Source: Seriola aureovittata (Eukaryota > Chordata > Actinopteri > Carangiformes > Carangidae). From it: DNA of 64,000 bases. Each line of letters opens with the position of its first letter. Position 1 is the first letter of the stretch. The DNA lies in the NCBI RefSeq assembly GCF_021018895.1, contig NC_079384.1, forward strand, positions 18,901,640 through 18,965,639, read 5' to 3'. Both the position numbers and the translations under genes were made by a program. The notes below the pieces were generated by a model. It ran no database searches, was not told the origin of the DNA, and was given only the letters and a program-made list of their open reading frames with translations. Positions 25,740-38,400 of this stretch are shown one piece after another.

Positions 25740-28700
25740 CTAAATTCCTCATGATTATAAAACCTTCCTGAAACGTCCCCTGAGCGACGAAACAAAACGT
25801 AACACCACGACTACAAAGCAGAAGCTGTCAAACCTGTTTCTTTTGACCCCGAGCATGAAGTTTTCCTCGCCTGACGTCAGGCAGAAACAGTCTGTTCACT
25901 GAATGTCACCATCACATCGTCATGATGTAATGTTTCATGTTTTGTAGGTTTTCAGGTGAGATGCACTTCTAATGCTGCAACTAATAATTATTGTCAGTAT
26001 TGATTCATCTGTAAAATGTTTCTTAGTCAGTAAAGCATTAAGAAATTCTACCACAAGTATAAAAATATGAAAATATTTTTTTCCAGAATCCAAAGATATT
26101 CAAATTACAAAGAAATATAAAACAGAGAAAAGCTGCTCCTTTTTGCATTTGAGCTGGAAAGGATTCATTGGAGGAGGATTTATTTTGCATTTTTGCAGGA
26201 CAAATGACTTTCATGACTAATTGTTGTCAATTTTCTGTGAGCAAATTGAAATGAATTGATTGTTTCAGCACTAAAACTACGGTAATTCTCAGGCCTAAAT
26301 TATACTCCTTTAAAAAAGGACATGCACATGGTCAACTGCAGACACCATGGACGGAGGTGTAACACTTGCTTGGATAAGCTGGATAACTGACCTGGCAAAG
26401 AGGGCAGATGCCCAGGTACTCCAGAGCTCTAGTAGCCCCAACAGCCCCAACAACCCCAACAGCCCCAACAACCCCAACAACCCCAACAGCCCCAACAGCC
26501 CCGGTTTGCGTTGCTTTATTCTTTTGGGAGTTGTAAGTTAATCCTGGTGACCTGCCGTACAGAGGGTTCCTGTGTCGAAACCTTTACTATTTCAGTTGAT
26601 ATGGAGCGTAAACCTGAATAAATTTGCATCTAATCAAATGTGTGTGATCTGTACTTGTTGGGTACTTAAAAGGTGACATATTACTCCAACGAATCATCTG
26701 CCCATATCTAATATACAGTATATACCCTGTTTAATTTTACTCCTCAGTACTGACATTGTATGTGCATGAGCTAGAAAATCATTAAGTATATAACCCGTGA
26801 AATTTTCTAGTGCTATAAGCTGAATACAACACAGTTTTATAACAGGTCCCAGGAGAACACCGCTACTCTGATCTACATTAAAGTACAATCATCCACCACA
26901 GCTCAGCTCATTTTCCATTATTTAAGCAGCTTCAACACATCAGGCCTGTAAGTATGCGGTGTGTGCATGTTCTGATCGCTCTCAGATACGAAGCTCCTAA
27001 TTAGATTCCAGCCGGCCTTTCATGCCTCTGCCCATCAGCTCCTCTTCGCCTAGAGCTCCTTCTTTACACAAAATATAAAAATCGGGCCAAAAGCTTCTTG
27101 TGGTTTCTGCTGACGGCGAGCGCAATCAGCATTTAAGACGTGCGCCGGGAGGGAGGGAGAGCGTGTGCTTGTGTGTCCAGTATTTATTGACTCATTTCAC
27201 ATGAGAGACGGTCTGAGCCGTTGGTACTCTGACGTATTTCATTCTCAGCAGAGGCCATGCAGCCGGTGAGCGCGGTGGAAACATTCACAGAGACAGATTG
27301 ATCAGTAATTATACTCGGTGAAGAAGTAAAACATTTTTAAGATCTTGGCTACAAATTAAACCGACCTCACCAGGAGGATGTTAAACCCTGTGGGGTGCGG
27401 CGCAAATTCTTTCATGTGTGCTTCGTGCAGAGGTAAAAGAAAACCCCTACAGCTCAAATGAATTTAGACTTTTTTTTGTTTCTTTCTTCAGCTCAATATT
27501 TGAAACTGACAAAACCTTGGTGTCTCACTGAGATGAAGGAAAACAGAAAACATCAAAAGGATGAAAGCAATAACAGACAATTGTGTTAACTGGCTCCAAA
27601 GCTCCCTGTCAGGTTAAAAAAAAAAAAACTGATCTCAGGATGAAATTGATTTTGTTGTTTCTGGCCTGATGCAAGTCATAATTTCTATAGACAGTAAACA
27701 GCTTTTTGAGTTATCTCAGCTGCAGTGAGATTTCTGAACAGAAAGTTTAGATGTGACTGAAATCAAACCAGATTTTTTTTTAAATTTATTTCTTTATTAA
27801 TACTGTTAAACATGAGTCAGAGCTCTGGTTGTCAAGGCTCATCTGGCAACAGCTGCTATGCATAAGCTTCCTTCTAGACCCACTTGTCTGCCCGTTATGT
27901 AACAGTTATTTTTACATTTTAGTTAATGAATAAAACTTTCAGTCTCGGTTAAGATCAAGATGAACCTGGGGATGCTGTCTGCTGTCTGCCACTGTTTGTT
28001 TTTAAAGTTAACAGAGTGACATCTGGTGACACAGGTTAAAAATCTCCTTAACTGTACCGCAGACAGAATGTTTTTCATCCTGGCAGCACAGAAAAGTCCT
28101 TAAATATTTAGTATTTCTGAAATTATATTCAAAAGGATGTGTAGATATTTTAAAGCCCAACTTATTTTTGAGAGAAAAGAGCTGCTAATTTCAATTAGTC
28201 TAAAATCTAACTGTAGCCGAGGGCCTTTGAATGAACAGAGCTCAACAGGTTTCTAGTGGGATATTTCTCAAAATGTTTTGCGCATGATCAAAACTGAACT
28301 GAACTGTATGTTCTGCCAAATGTAAACATGTACCACCAATGTAAAAAACCAGCTACACTACTTGACGCACGGCCCCGGGGCCTTGCTTCCTCTCCACCCA
28401 CAAACTGATTAACACAACGAGCACCGAATCTATCCGACGAATGTGTTTGATTTGTGTTTATGCTTGAACGCAAGCAACAGAGGGAGGTCATGAATCACGG
28501 GTAAGCCGGGTAACAACCCGACTTCCTGTTTTCAGGAATCCGCTGCAGCTCATTTTCTCTCCTCCAGCGGATTCTCATCACACCGTGTTCTCCGCTATAC
28601 TCTTATCTCATGACGTGCTACCATCTCCTCTGATCACATCCCATTAAAAACGTGTCAGAAACCAGAAGAAGAAAGCGGGCAGGTGTTTTCACGTGTCATT

Positions 28701-31700
28701 CGCAGAATTTTCACACGAGGCGGGAAATGATTCACTTTCTCAGCGTCCGTTATGGCTTTCTTCTCGAGATGGGTTGATAAGTGTGTGTTTGATCGGTGTT
28801 ACTACTCTGCACTCCTGAGTCCAGAACCACAAAATTGATGCAATTAAGTTGCGATGATAATTCCCGTGGAGAAACATTTCAAGCAGACGTTTCCACGGTC
28901 CTGAAGTTTGTATTTCTAAAAGAAGGTGAAAAATCTTCTACCATAATGAGAGAGCAGGAAACATACTGCTTCTGGCAAGAATATCATTTCTGATATAAAG
29001 CTGGAACCAGTATATTTCTGGTGGTTTTAGCTTAATGAATGCCTTAAACTGCTGGTTACCAACTTATTGCTTCTTGTCCGGCCTTAAAGAGGCTATTTGT
29101 GAGTTTTCTCTGTTGCTGATCTTGGTTTATTGCCAGGAGTGGGTGGTCGGTGATTGTCTCTAGGCAGGTGCTTTGGACATCGTTGCGTGTACAAGACAAG
29201 ATAGAAAGTGACAAGACAGGGTGGTGCTAGCTGGTTAGCATGCTAACTTCAGTACAAGAAAAGACGTGATAGAGAGTTTTGAGTTTGATAATGAACTCAC
29301 AACGTTTCTTCTAGACTGGTAAGTAAACAGCTGCTAATGCCATCGTTAGCTATGTAGCAATAGCAAAACCTAATATGTCATAATATGGCATAATATCTAC
29401 AGGTTCAATCAAAGAGTGATTTCCACATCTTAGAGAAAACATCAATAGTTTTGTCAAGTTTACGTTTTTTTATTATTATTATTATTATTTTCTACTCCTG
29501 GGAACCCTTACTTTGATTTTGTGACCTCTTGGGTGGGAACCACTGGCTTGCAATTAATGTTCTGCCAATCAACCAATTAACTGTTTCAGCATTATGTCTT
29601 TGGATTCTTTCTTATTACAGAAAAAACTAAAAGATCCTGCAGGACAATGTAGTGGAAGTGGGAGGCAGGACGAGCCACTTCTTTTACATGAGCATCATCT
29701 AAAGCCACAAACTACCATTTTCCAACAATCATGCTTCAGTAACAAATGTAGCAGAGCATTTATCAGAGTGTATATTGTGCTCAGACAGCAGCCCAGTGCT
29801 TTATGGCCCCTCAGGGCCTCCATTGTAAATGGGTGACTTTCCATCGCCTATACTTTTAATGTTAACATCAATCATGAGCAGGAGGAGCGAACAGCGATTA
29901 CTTTAATATGTGGTGTGTTTGTTTTTCCTGCTGCTCCAAAAAAAGGCTCTAGTGAACTGCAGCATCACTTAATTAAAAGTTGGACAATGGACGGATTGCA
30001 TGAAGAGAGAGAGGGAAGGGCTTTTGGTGGAGTACACAGCCTCATTATGTCTAAGCAAGCAAGCCAACACACATCCATACACAAGAAGCAAAAACTTTGA
30101 GGCTCTGCACAAACACACAGTCTGCCACAAGTACCCTGGCACATGCACACGCCATATTGTATATTCAAAGAGGCAAATCTGTTGCACGGTGCAGGCCGCT
30201 GGTGTTTCTTCGTCCTGCCAAGACTCGGTTCCCATGCGGGCCCATATGATGCACAGCAGGAATCTGGCCCCCTCACAACATACACATGGTACTCAGGAGG
30301 TCCATAACACCAACACATGCTAGAACACACCAAGGTGCACACTAGGGGGTGTTCAGAGTGCATACCTGTGCTGCACAAAGCTGCACAATGCTCTCAATTT
30401 ACTTTGATAAGACTTCGGATTACAGATTCTGTCAGCATCAAGAAAGACACTATGGTACGTTAATAAGAAAGTTAATAAGAAATGTGAATCTGTTGAAATA
30501 AATATGAGAAAAAAATCAGTGCATCTGCACCAAACATGAATCCCATGTTCTTTGGCTCATGGCTGAACTTTTCACCAGATTTCCCTGAAATTTGCAAACA
30601 AGAATTTGAGGTATCCTGCTAACTCACAAACAGAAAAACACAAACAACAAAAAACATCTAGCTGGCGGAAATAAAGACACACATACACACACTGGTCTCT
30701 GAAACTCAAATTAGCCAAGTGTTGGCTTTTGGACGGTCAGTTCGTCTTGAGAGATGAAACACTTGGGGGACGGGGGCCTGGCCTCTCAGCTGAGAGGGGA
30801 TCTCTCAGACCCAATAAGGCATTAAAGCCCAGAGGAACTGCAGGACTTTGGGGCCGAATGTTTCTGAGCTGTTCTTCCTCATAGCTCCACAGTATCGATT
30901 TTTGTAATGACTGGCCCAGCCGCCCCTCTCACGCTCCAGCAGCCATCCATCTCAGCAACACTAACAATTACACAATCATTACCTCCCCTGCTGCTCCTGC
31001 AGAGCCGTATGGGACGACTGCCTGCGCCCTGGAAGTGCTGCACAATTAGCCATTAACCTCTGACACCATGTGTTCTCCGCACTAAAATGATGAGTTAAAA
31101 CCATACAGTATCTGCTACGGTATAATGTCGCAGTTTCTTACTGTGCGTATATTTTTTTTATTTCACAGTTTTCCTATGTTTTATTTGAAGTGTTGATCCA
31201 TAAGAAGATATATTTGTGGTTTTAAGAACAATAAATCATCTAAATGTAGTTCTCCTCTCTCAGGCTTCTCTTTGGAGCTCTAGTAACAACAGGTCGGTGA
31301 GCCAATCAGAAAAGAGGAGGCTCTGAGCCTCTGACTGCTTTGTTGTGACATCACAAAGTTACAGAAGTCCCGACAACTCTTTTTAAGGCGCAGTTTCTGT
31401 ATACAGGCCGTGTGCATTTCACTGTGGACTGAGCGCTTTGATACTAATACATAATACACAGTATTAATATAGAACCTAGACCTGCTTCATAATCAAACAA
31501 CACATGGACATCTACCTTTATGCTGTATGGATCTTTAAATATTCTATCCAGTTTTGCTTGTTTGATCATGTCTGTACATCCTTGGACTTTCAAAACTGCA
31601 TACATGTATAACTACAGTATCCATGGTCACAATATGAAGTGCAGATAAGCTGTCAGTGGATGAAGCTCCATATTCCTCCGCTGCATTGTGACTTTAATTA

Positions 31701-34700
31701 TTTTGAGTCACCTTTTTAATGTTGACCAGATGGAAACATCACAACACTCAGCAGCTTCAGGACTCCACCAACCACAGATTCAGAGCTACTGCTGAGAGCC
31801 GAGGTCTTCATCCTGAAGCCCTATTTTATACCCTGTATGTATACATCTCCTCGTGCTCTGTCTCTCCGGTTAGACAGACAGCACATCACAGCAGCAGTGT
31901 CTCCTGTGCAGGTTGTGTAAGAGGGCCCGCCCACCATGTGTCACCACAACACCTACATACAGGGGCGCTGAGACTCGCGCCGTCTCCTCATGCCTCTGCT
32001 CAAGCAGTGACCTGAACATCAGAGGGAGAAATGCCTCATTCAACCCATTCACCTGCCCTAGATAAACAAACATTATGCAATGCGGATGAAAGTGTAGCAA
32101 CTAATGAAACAGATGTAAACCGGGAAAGTTATGGGAGCACTTTGGCAGAGATACAAAGTAAATGTAGTGAAACCTGGATTAAACACTGCAGTTTTAATCT
32201 AATTTTAATCTAATTTGTCAGTCAAATCATGTTTTAGGGGTTTCTTTAGTGTTGTCTTAGTATTGTAAATTTCTATTAAGTTTATTATTATTATTATTAC
32301 TATTATTGGGCATTTTTATGCCTTTATTTTGACAGTCTCTCCTGTATACCCCATGTTCTGATCTATTTCCAACCATAGTAACAATCGCAGTTCAATCTGT
32401 GTATTTGTTGTTGCTGTTCAGCTCAAGTTTCCTCGAGCAAAAAAACAAAAAAAACAACTCAGATGTTTGATACAGTGAGTTTGAGTTATAACCTTCTCTA
32501 TCTCCATTTCTCTCACTGAAGACCAGCCCACAGAAAGAGTGTGTGTGTCTGTGTGTGCCCAGTCGGCGGTCCCATCCCATTCAGCTCAGCACGTCCTATC
32601 CCATCACTACCAGCAGTAGTCACGGATTACCAGCCGCACTGAAGCTCAAATCCCATCAGGAGGAGGGGAAAGCATCTGAAAGCCAGCTCTACGAGGAGCG
32701 GAGTGCGGTACATACAGAGGAATCAGCGTGGGATCACTGCGAGTCTGCGTTGATGATTCTAGTTCAGAATAAAAACGAAGTGAATTATGAGAGACTAATG
32801 TTTTCTGTAAAGGCTGAGTGGCAGGTCGTCTGCGGCACAGACTGGACTGGAGCCAGTGGGATCATATTTTCTTGGCACCGGCTGCTGTTGCCATGTTGTC
32901 ATGTTGTTTTTTTAAAGAGTGGTCTTCCAGCTGGCCGTAAAGATCCTCTATGAGCCACAGAGCCAAGACATCTGCTTTATTCCTCTTCACTAAAACCAAA
33001 GAAGCACCGGGATCTAGATTTTGCACCATTCAAAACATCTGACACTTCAGCCACCTGCAAACATCTGAGGACCTTTACTCCCGTGAACACACTGCAGTAT
33101 GTCACGCACACACACACACACACACTACACACACGCAGACTGACCTGCATCTCCTTGTCTCCATACTTGGAGGGGTGCTTGCTGCCCTGGCTCTTCCTGC
33201 GCAGTTTCTTCAGCTCTGCCTGGCACTTCTCCAGACTCTCCCCTTTGCTCTTGTGCTCCATCTGGTACTTTTTCAGTGCAGCCTGAGGGGAACAGTACAA
33301 AGTCAGCAGGGACAGGGCAGCACTCGCATGTCTCAGCATCCACAGATGATATTTTACACTGACATATATTCGTTTCAAACTGCCCTGACAAGTGGTCAGC
33401 TTCTGTGTCACTGTCTGGTGCAGCACGATGACGGGGGAGAACTGAAGGAGGGTGGTGCTGTTGGACTGTGATGTCTTGGTCATTTATTCTCCTTCTAACA
33501 GCAGTTTCTTTTATTTTTCGTGATTCTGTTCTCTCCATCAATAACAGTCATAACATTTACTTTTTGGGACCCGGGGGGAAGATTTACTTATAGTGCCCCC
33601 AAACTCAAAATTGCTCTAGATTTATTGGAGCTTTGATGCCAAAATTTACAGTCACTGAAAACTGGAAAATTCGGGTCCCAAAAGTTTGACATTTGGTATA
33701 AAATAATTATTTTCCCACAAATCCCCAGCCTTGACGGAGCTCGCCTAAATTCCTCAAGTGGAACATGTGCCCCGAACTGTACTGATGGTTATAACCTTGA
33801 AAATGTATTACAGCCACGCCATGTCGAAAATGTCTAATGTTTTGGTATAAGGCCACCAAAATTAGTTTATTTATTTATTTATTTATTTTTATTGTTGATG
33901 ACATCCTTAAATTACCTATTCCTGTTTAAAATGTGCTTATTCACAGACGCTGAAGCCTACCCAGCATGCACTGTGCAAAAGCCACTATAATACTGACATG
34001 TCACCAGTCTATCACAGCACTAACACTATGTGTGTGTGCTGCATGTGTTATGTACTATATATATGTGACAAACACGACTACGCAAATCAAAACTGAAAAC
34101 GTGAGTTCATTCAGCGCCTCATCTGAACTTGAACACATCATCGTTTCTGAGTGTAACGATCAGAGTGAGCCGTCCATACATGTTGGTACATCCGCTGTCT
34201 GGAATGAATAAAATGTCTTTGGGACTGAATCCAAACTGATCACCATAAATTAATTTGTTTAATTTTTAATTTTTTTTTTTTTTCCTCCAAAAAACTCATT
34301 TTCACAGAATGAGTCATAATTCACAGGCCGGAGCAGGAGAAGTAATTTATGCAACTTGCTGCAGTGGTTTGGATGGAAGCCGGTGGGAAATTAAGGAGAG
34401 ACTGTGCATTTTGTCTTTGCTGTATTCCCCATAACTTTACTCCCCGGAGAGGCCTCGCCGATGTGGAGCAGAGTTAAAAGTGGTGATGCAGTGGAGGACA
34501 CGCTGGGTCAGGTACACTGTTACATAATGAATCTGTGTATGATGCCACGTGAGTCTGCTTCACTAGTCATGATTATATTTGATGCTCTAAATATTATCTA
34601 ATATTCAGTTAATAATTCATCTGGTTTTACAGTTTTACTTCTAAACTGAGTCGCAGGCTTTGACAGTGTTTCTGCAGCTGAAACTCACGGGATTTGTGGC

Positions 34701-35077
34701 ATTAAATGTTAAACAAAAATCATAATTTTATCTTTGTTTAAGCTGCATTTATTGGGGTTTTTTCTTTTTTAGCTCTGGTTTGGTCTCCATCAGCTGAATG
34801 TTCTGCCTAAACCAAAACAATGAGCTAAAAAAGGTTCAGGTAAAAAAATAAAATAAAACCTCAGTTGAGTTGATTTGGATTTTCACAGTCACTTATTCAT
34901 TTTATATTACACATAAACCTGAGGAACGGAGATGATCTTAATAAGAAGGTGGGACTTTGACTGTATGTAACTGTGCATCATAAAGGGAACCTCACATTCA
35001 GGTAGCGTGCGTCCAGCTCGACCTTCTTCTCCAGTTCTGTGAGCAGCTCGTTGTGGAAGGACTTGAGCTGCAAAAAC

Positions 35078-35117
<40 letters not shown>

Positions 35118-35357
35118 CAACACACACAAATGCCTCAAAAACAATGCAAACTTCAAGCTGTTACACACTTAACCGCAGTGGCTTATTTTCATAAAGGAAC
35201 TCAGCCTTGCAGCGGTGCGACACAAGAATGACTTGGAAGGGACGTACTCATGTTGCTGTCGGAAATGTCACACCCAGAGGATTAGCGGAGGATGTCTGGC
35301 GTGTAAAACTCATGTCAACGTCAGTCTGTTGTCTCTGTGCGTGTGGAGTATGTTTGC

Positions 35358-35424
<67 letters not shown>

Positions 35425-38400
35425 GGTTAAGAGAGCAAAGTTGAAACAGTGGTGAAATATTGCTAAGGAAATCATGTTTTTACTTATTTTATTCCCACAA
35501 TGTATACTGTTAAACTTAGTGACCTCTCATCCTCTTCCTCTTCCTTATCATCTGTGTTGGGAGACGTAATATTTTCTTAAACTACTATCAGCAGGATATT
35601 TGCTGAAAAGGCAGGAACTTAAATTGTAAGGAACACTGGGTTCACTGCCTAGAAATTAAGACACAACTGTCCGTGTGTCGCCAGGTCAGAACAGTCGGGC
35701 AACAAGTCATAACATCTAGTGTCATCAATGATGCATTCATCGTCATTCTCTGTCTCATAAAGAAGAGAGAAGTCAATGTCTAATTTGTAAATTATTGTTG
35801 TGCAAGAAACAGCATCATTACCTTGGATCTTTGACGCCCATTACCCAAAGTGGATGAGAGGAGATACCATTTAAAATACGCTTTTGCATAAAGATTATTT
35901 CTCAGGTGACTGAACTTTCCCCATTAATGTCGCCACAACTGGCCAATTTACTCGAATAAAAAGATATTTTGGGGAACTAAACTGAAAAATGTTTCCAGTC
36001 TGCAATTTACATACGGGTAAACAAACCATACTTAAGTGGAGCTGCTGCCGTCAGAGGATGGAAACACACTCCAACCTACTCAAACGCAGTTAAGAGTGTG
36101 TCTTGCCGAGCACTAAATATTAAAACATATCCTGTGATGCGAGACTCTAAAGAAACGGGCCCACAGTCTGTTTGGCTCCCAACCTCGCAGCTTAAGAAGT
36201 GCTGATTTTAGCAACACCACCACCATCACCGCCACATGCTCACCATCTCTTCAAGCTGGATCTGGATCTGTCTGTGCACTTCAGCCATCTGAAACAGCAC
36301 CTCCCCTGCAGAGGGACCACAAAGAACAGAAAAAGACAATAAAAAATAAAAAAAAAACAGGGAGGGGAGGAGGGAGAGAGAAAAGAGAGCGATATTAAAT
36401 CTTTCCAATATCTGTGAGAGCTACATACATCGTGCAAAATAAATAAAGAAATAAAATAAGACCATGCAGCCACACAGAACAGATGAGAGACAGGTGTGTG
36501 GTGTCGAGGGAGGAGGAGGAGGAGGAGACAATGGACAGGATGAAACATCTGTCATGACACTGATGAAGCAGACACATTTCAAAAACAGAGACCAAATCAA
36601 AAAGAACATAAATATGCAGCACAGTCAGAATGGATGAGAAATCAAAGAGTTATATCGAGAAATCTACTCAATGTTTGAAATACTCAAACAAAACTATTGT
36701 TAAATATGAAGGGGTTTCCATTATTACCAACACTAGTGCTAATAAACACACAGGAACAGCATGGTGAGAAAATCTTCATGAATCAAGTTAGTTCATCTTC
36801 GCATTAAGACATGTGTTTAACTACAACAGAACAGGGGGGAAACACCAAAAAGCAGAACCCAAAGGGAAGTCAAAAGCTACAAAAGAAAAAACACAAAAAG
36901 ATAAGTAGAAAGTAAAAGATGATTCATGCAGCCAGGGAGGTGGCGTGTCGTTTTTAAGATACCTACATGCTGCCTCTTCTGAAAATGCAATGCATTGTAA
37001 AAAAAGGAACAAAAAGATCTAGTTTGAGCAAAGAACAGAGGGATAGAGACCTGGAGAGACAGTGACAGATCAAACTACCCCAAGAAAAATGAGACACACG
37101 ACAGAAAAACACTCAGACTCAGGCAATTAGTCAGAGCCTCCACTTACTTACTTACAAACCATCTACACACTGTGTTGTGTGAATATATGAGAGCCAGAAC
37201 AGATACTGGATTTTTTTTTTTTTCTTTTTTCATGCTGATGTTGATCAAGTTGACAAAGATGTGTACTGAGTAGACCGTGAGCAATACACTGATATATACT
37301 GAATATCAGATAAGTAACAAGAAATCGCAGTGCAGAAATGCAAAGGATTTGTATGAGGTTATTGAAAAAGGTCCTATATTTTACACTTTTCTGGTGTTTT
37401 ATTTTGAAGATTTGATATCCATAAGAAGATATTATGTGGTTTTAAGTGGAAAAAAAAAAGGTCTGTGAGGCCTCTCCTCTGATTGGCTGACTGTTTGCTG
37501 AGGGATCCAATAAAAATATAGCAGATTTCAGGTAAACACTCGGAGACACCAAATCCTGCAATGATGGTGGGGTCCAGGTGGGCGGGGCTTGGGGCATGGG
37601 GGAGGGGGGTTGTTGTGACATCACAAAGTTACAGAAGTCCTGACGGCTCATTTTAAGGCTCAGTTTCTCAATACAGGCTGTGTGCTTTTGTAGTCAGTGT
37701 TCCTATTACAGTTTACACTGGAAAACACCCCACACAGTACACATCTTAGTCACAATTCTTTTTGAACAGAATTAATAAAAATGTTTGTCTCATGTCTTTA
37801 AATCCAGTATGAGTTGCACTCCAATACTGAAGCTTCACCATCAAGGATAGAGTCATATATTTAAAGTTCATATATAGCTGAATTTCAGGAATGCATTACT
37901 ATAAATTATAACTATATAAAACACAAATGAAACTAAATATATGCAACACTTCATTTAAGAAAATAAGGCTCAATTATACATAAAAACGCACGGTATAAAA
38001 CATGCTGTATATGCACTGCAATTTATTATGGTATATTTACCCACATACAGGGCCATGCTGATGCAGTATATCTGTGGTAAGGTAATATCAGGACATGTAT
38101 TTTAATTCAATAAATATAATAAATAGGCCAGAGTAACATATTCTACAGCTGCACCACACGGCACTCTGAGCTAATGTACTCCAAATGTGAAGACTAATAC
38201 GCATTAATGGCACTCATGTGGCTTTTGCATAATGCATGCTGACATCAGATAATGTATGTTTGCTGCAGGGCTGATGTGAGGGAGCGCCAGGTGAGGCGTG
38301 TGTTGCGTCGGGCGTCGGTGGACCTGTGGACACCGGACGGTGGGACGGTAAGAGGGGGCACCGTGGGAGGGGGCTGCCTGAACAGGATTAATGGGCTTAA

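Larger units (their letters stand above)
21453..33144 (-). other. baiap2: baiap2 intron 6
   Basis: 11.7 kb. It contains MITE copies 2 and 3, hAT-like copy C and its fragment near 29548, the CCCCAACAR minisatellite, C21, (TG)15 and an (ATT)n run at about 29468-29490. The stretches 22000-23500 and 27000-29400 show nothing recognisable. Confidence 0.85.
35068..36243 (-). other. baiap2: baiap2 intron 4
   Basis: 1.2 kb with two long dinucleotide runs (35083-35116 and 35361-35417) of opposite sense. Nothing else was recognised. Confidence 0.9.

Noticed and set aside
26310..26541. Leu-Gly and Asn-Ser-Pro repeat peptides on the two strands
   Set aside because: They are translations of the CCCCAACAR minisatellite.
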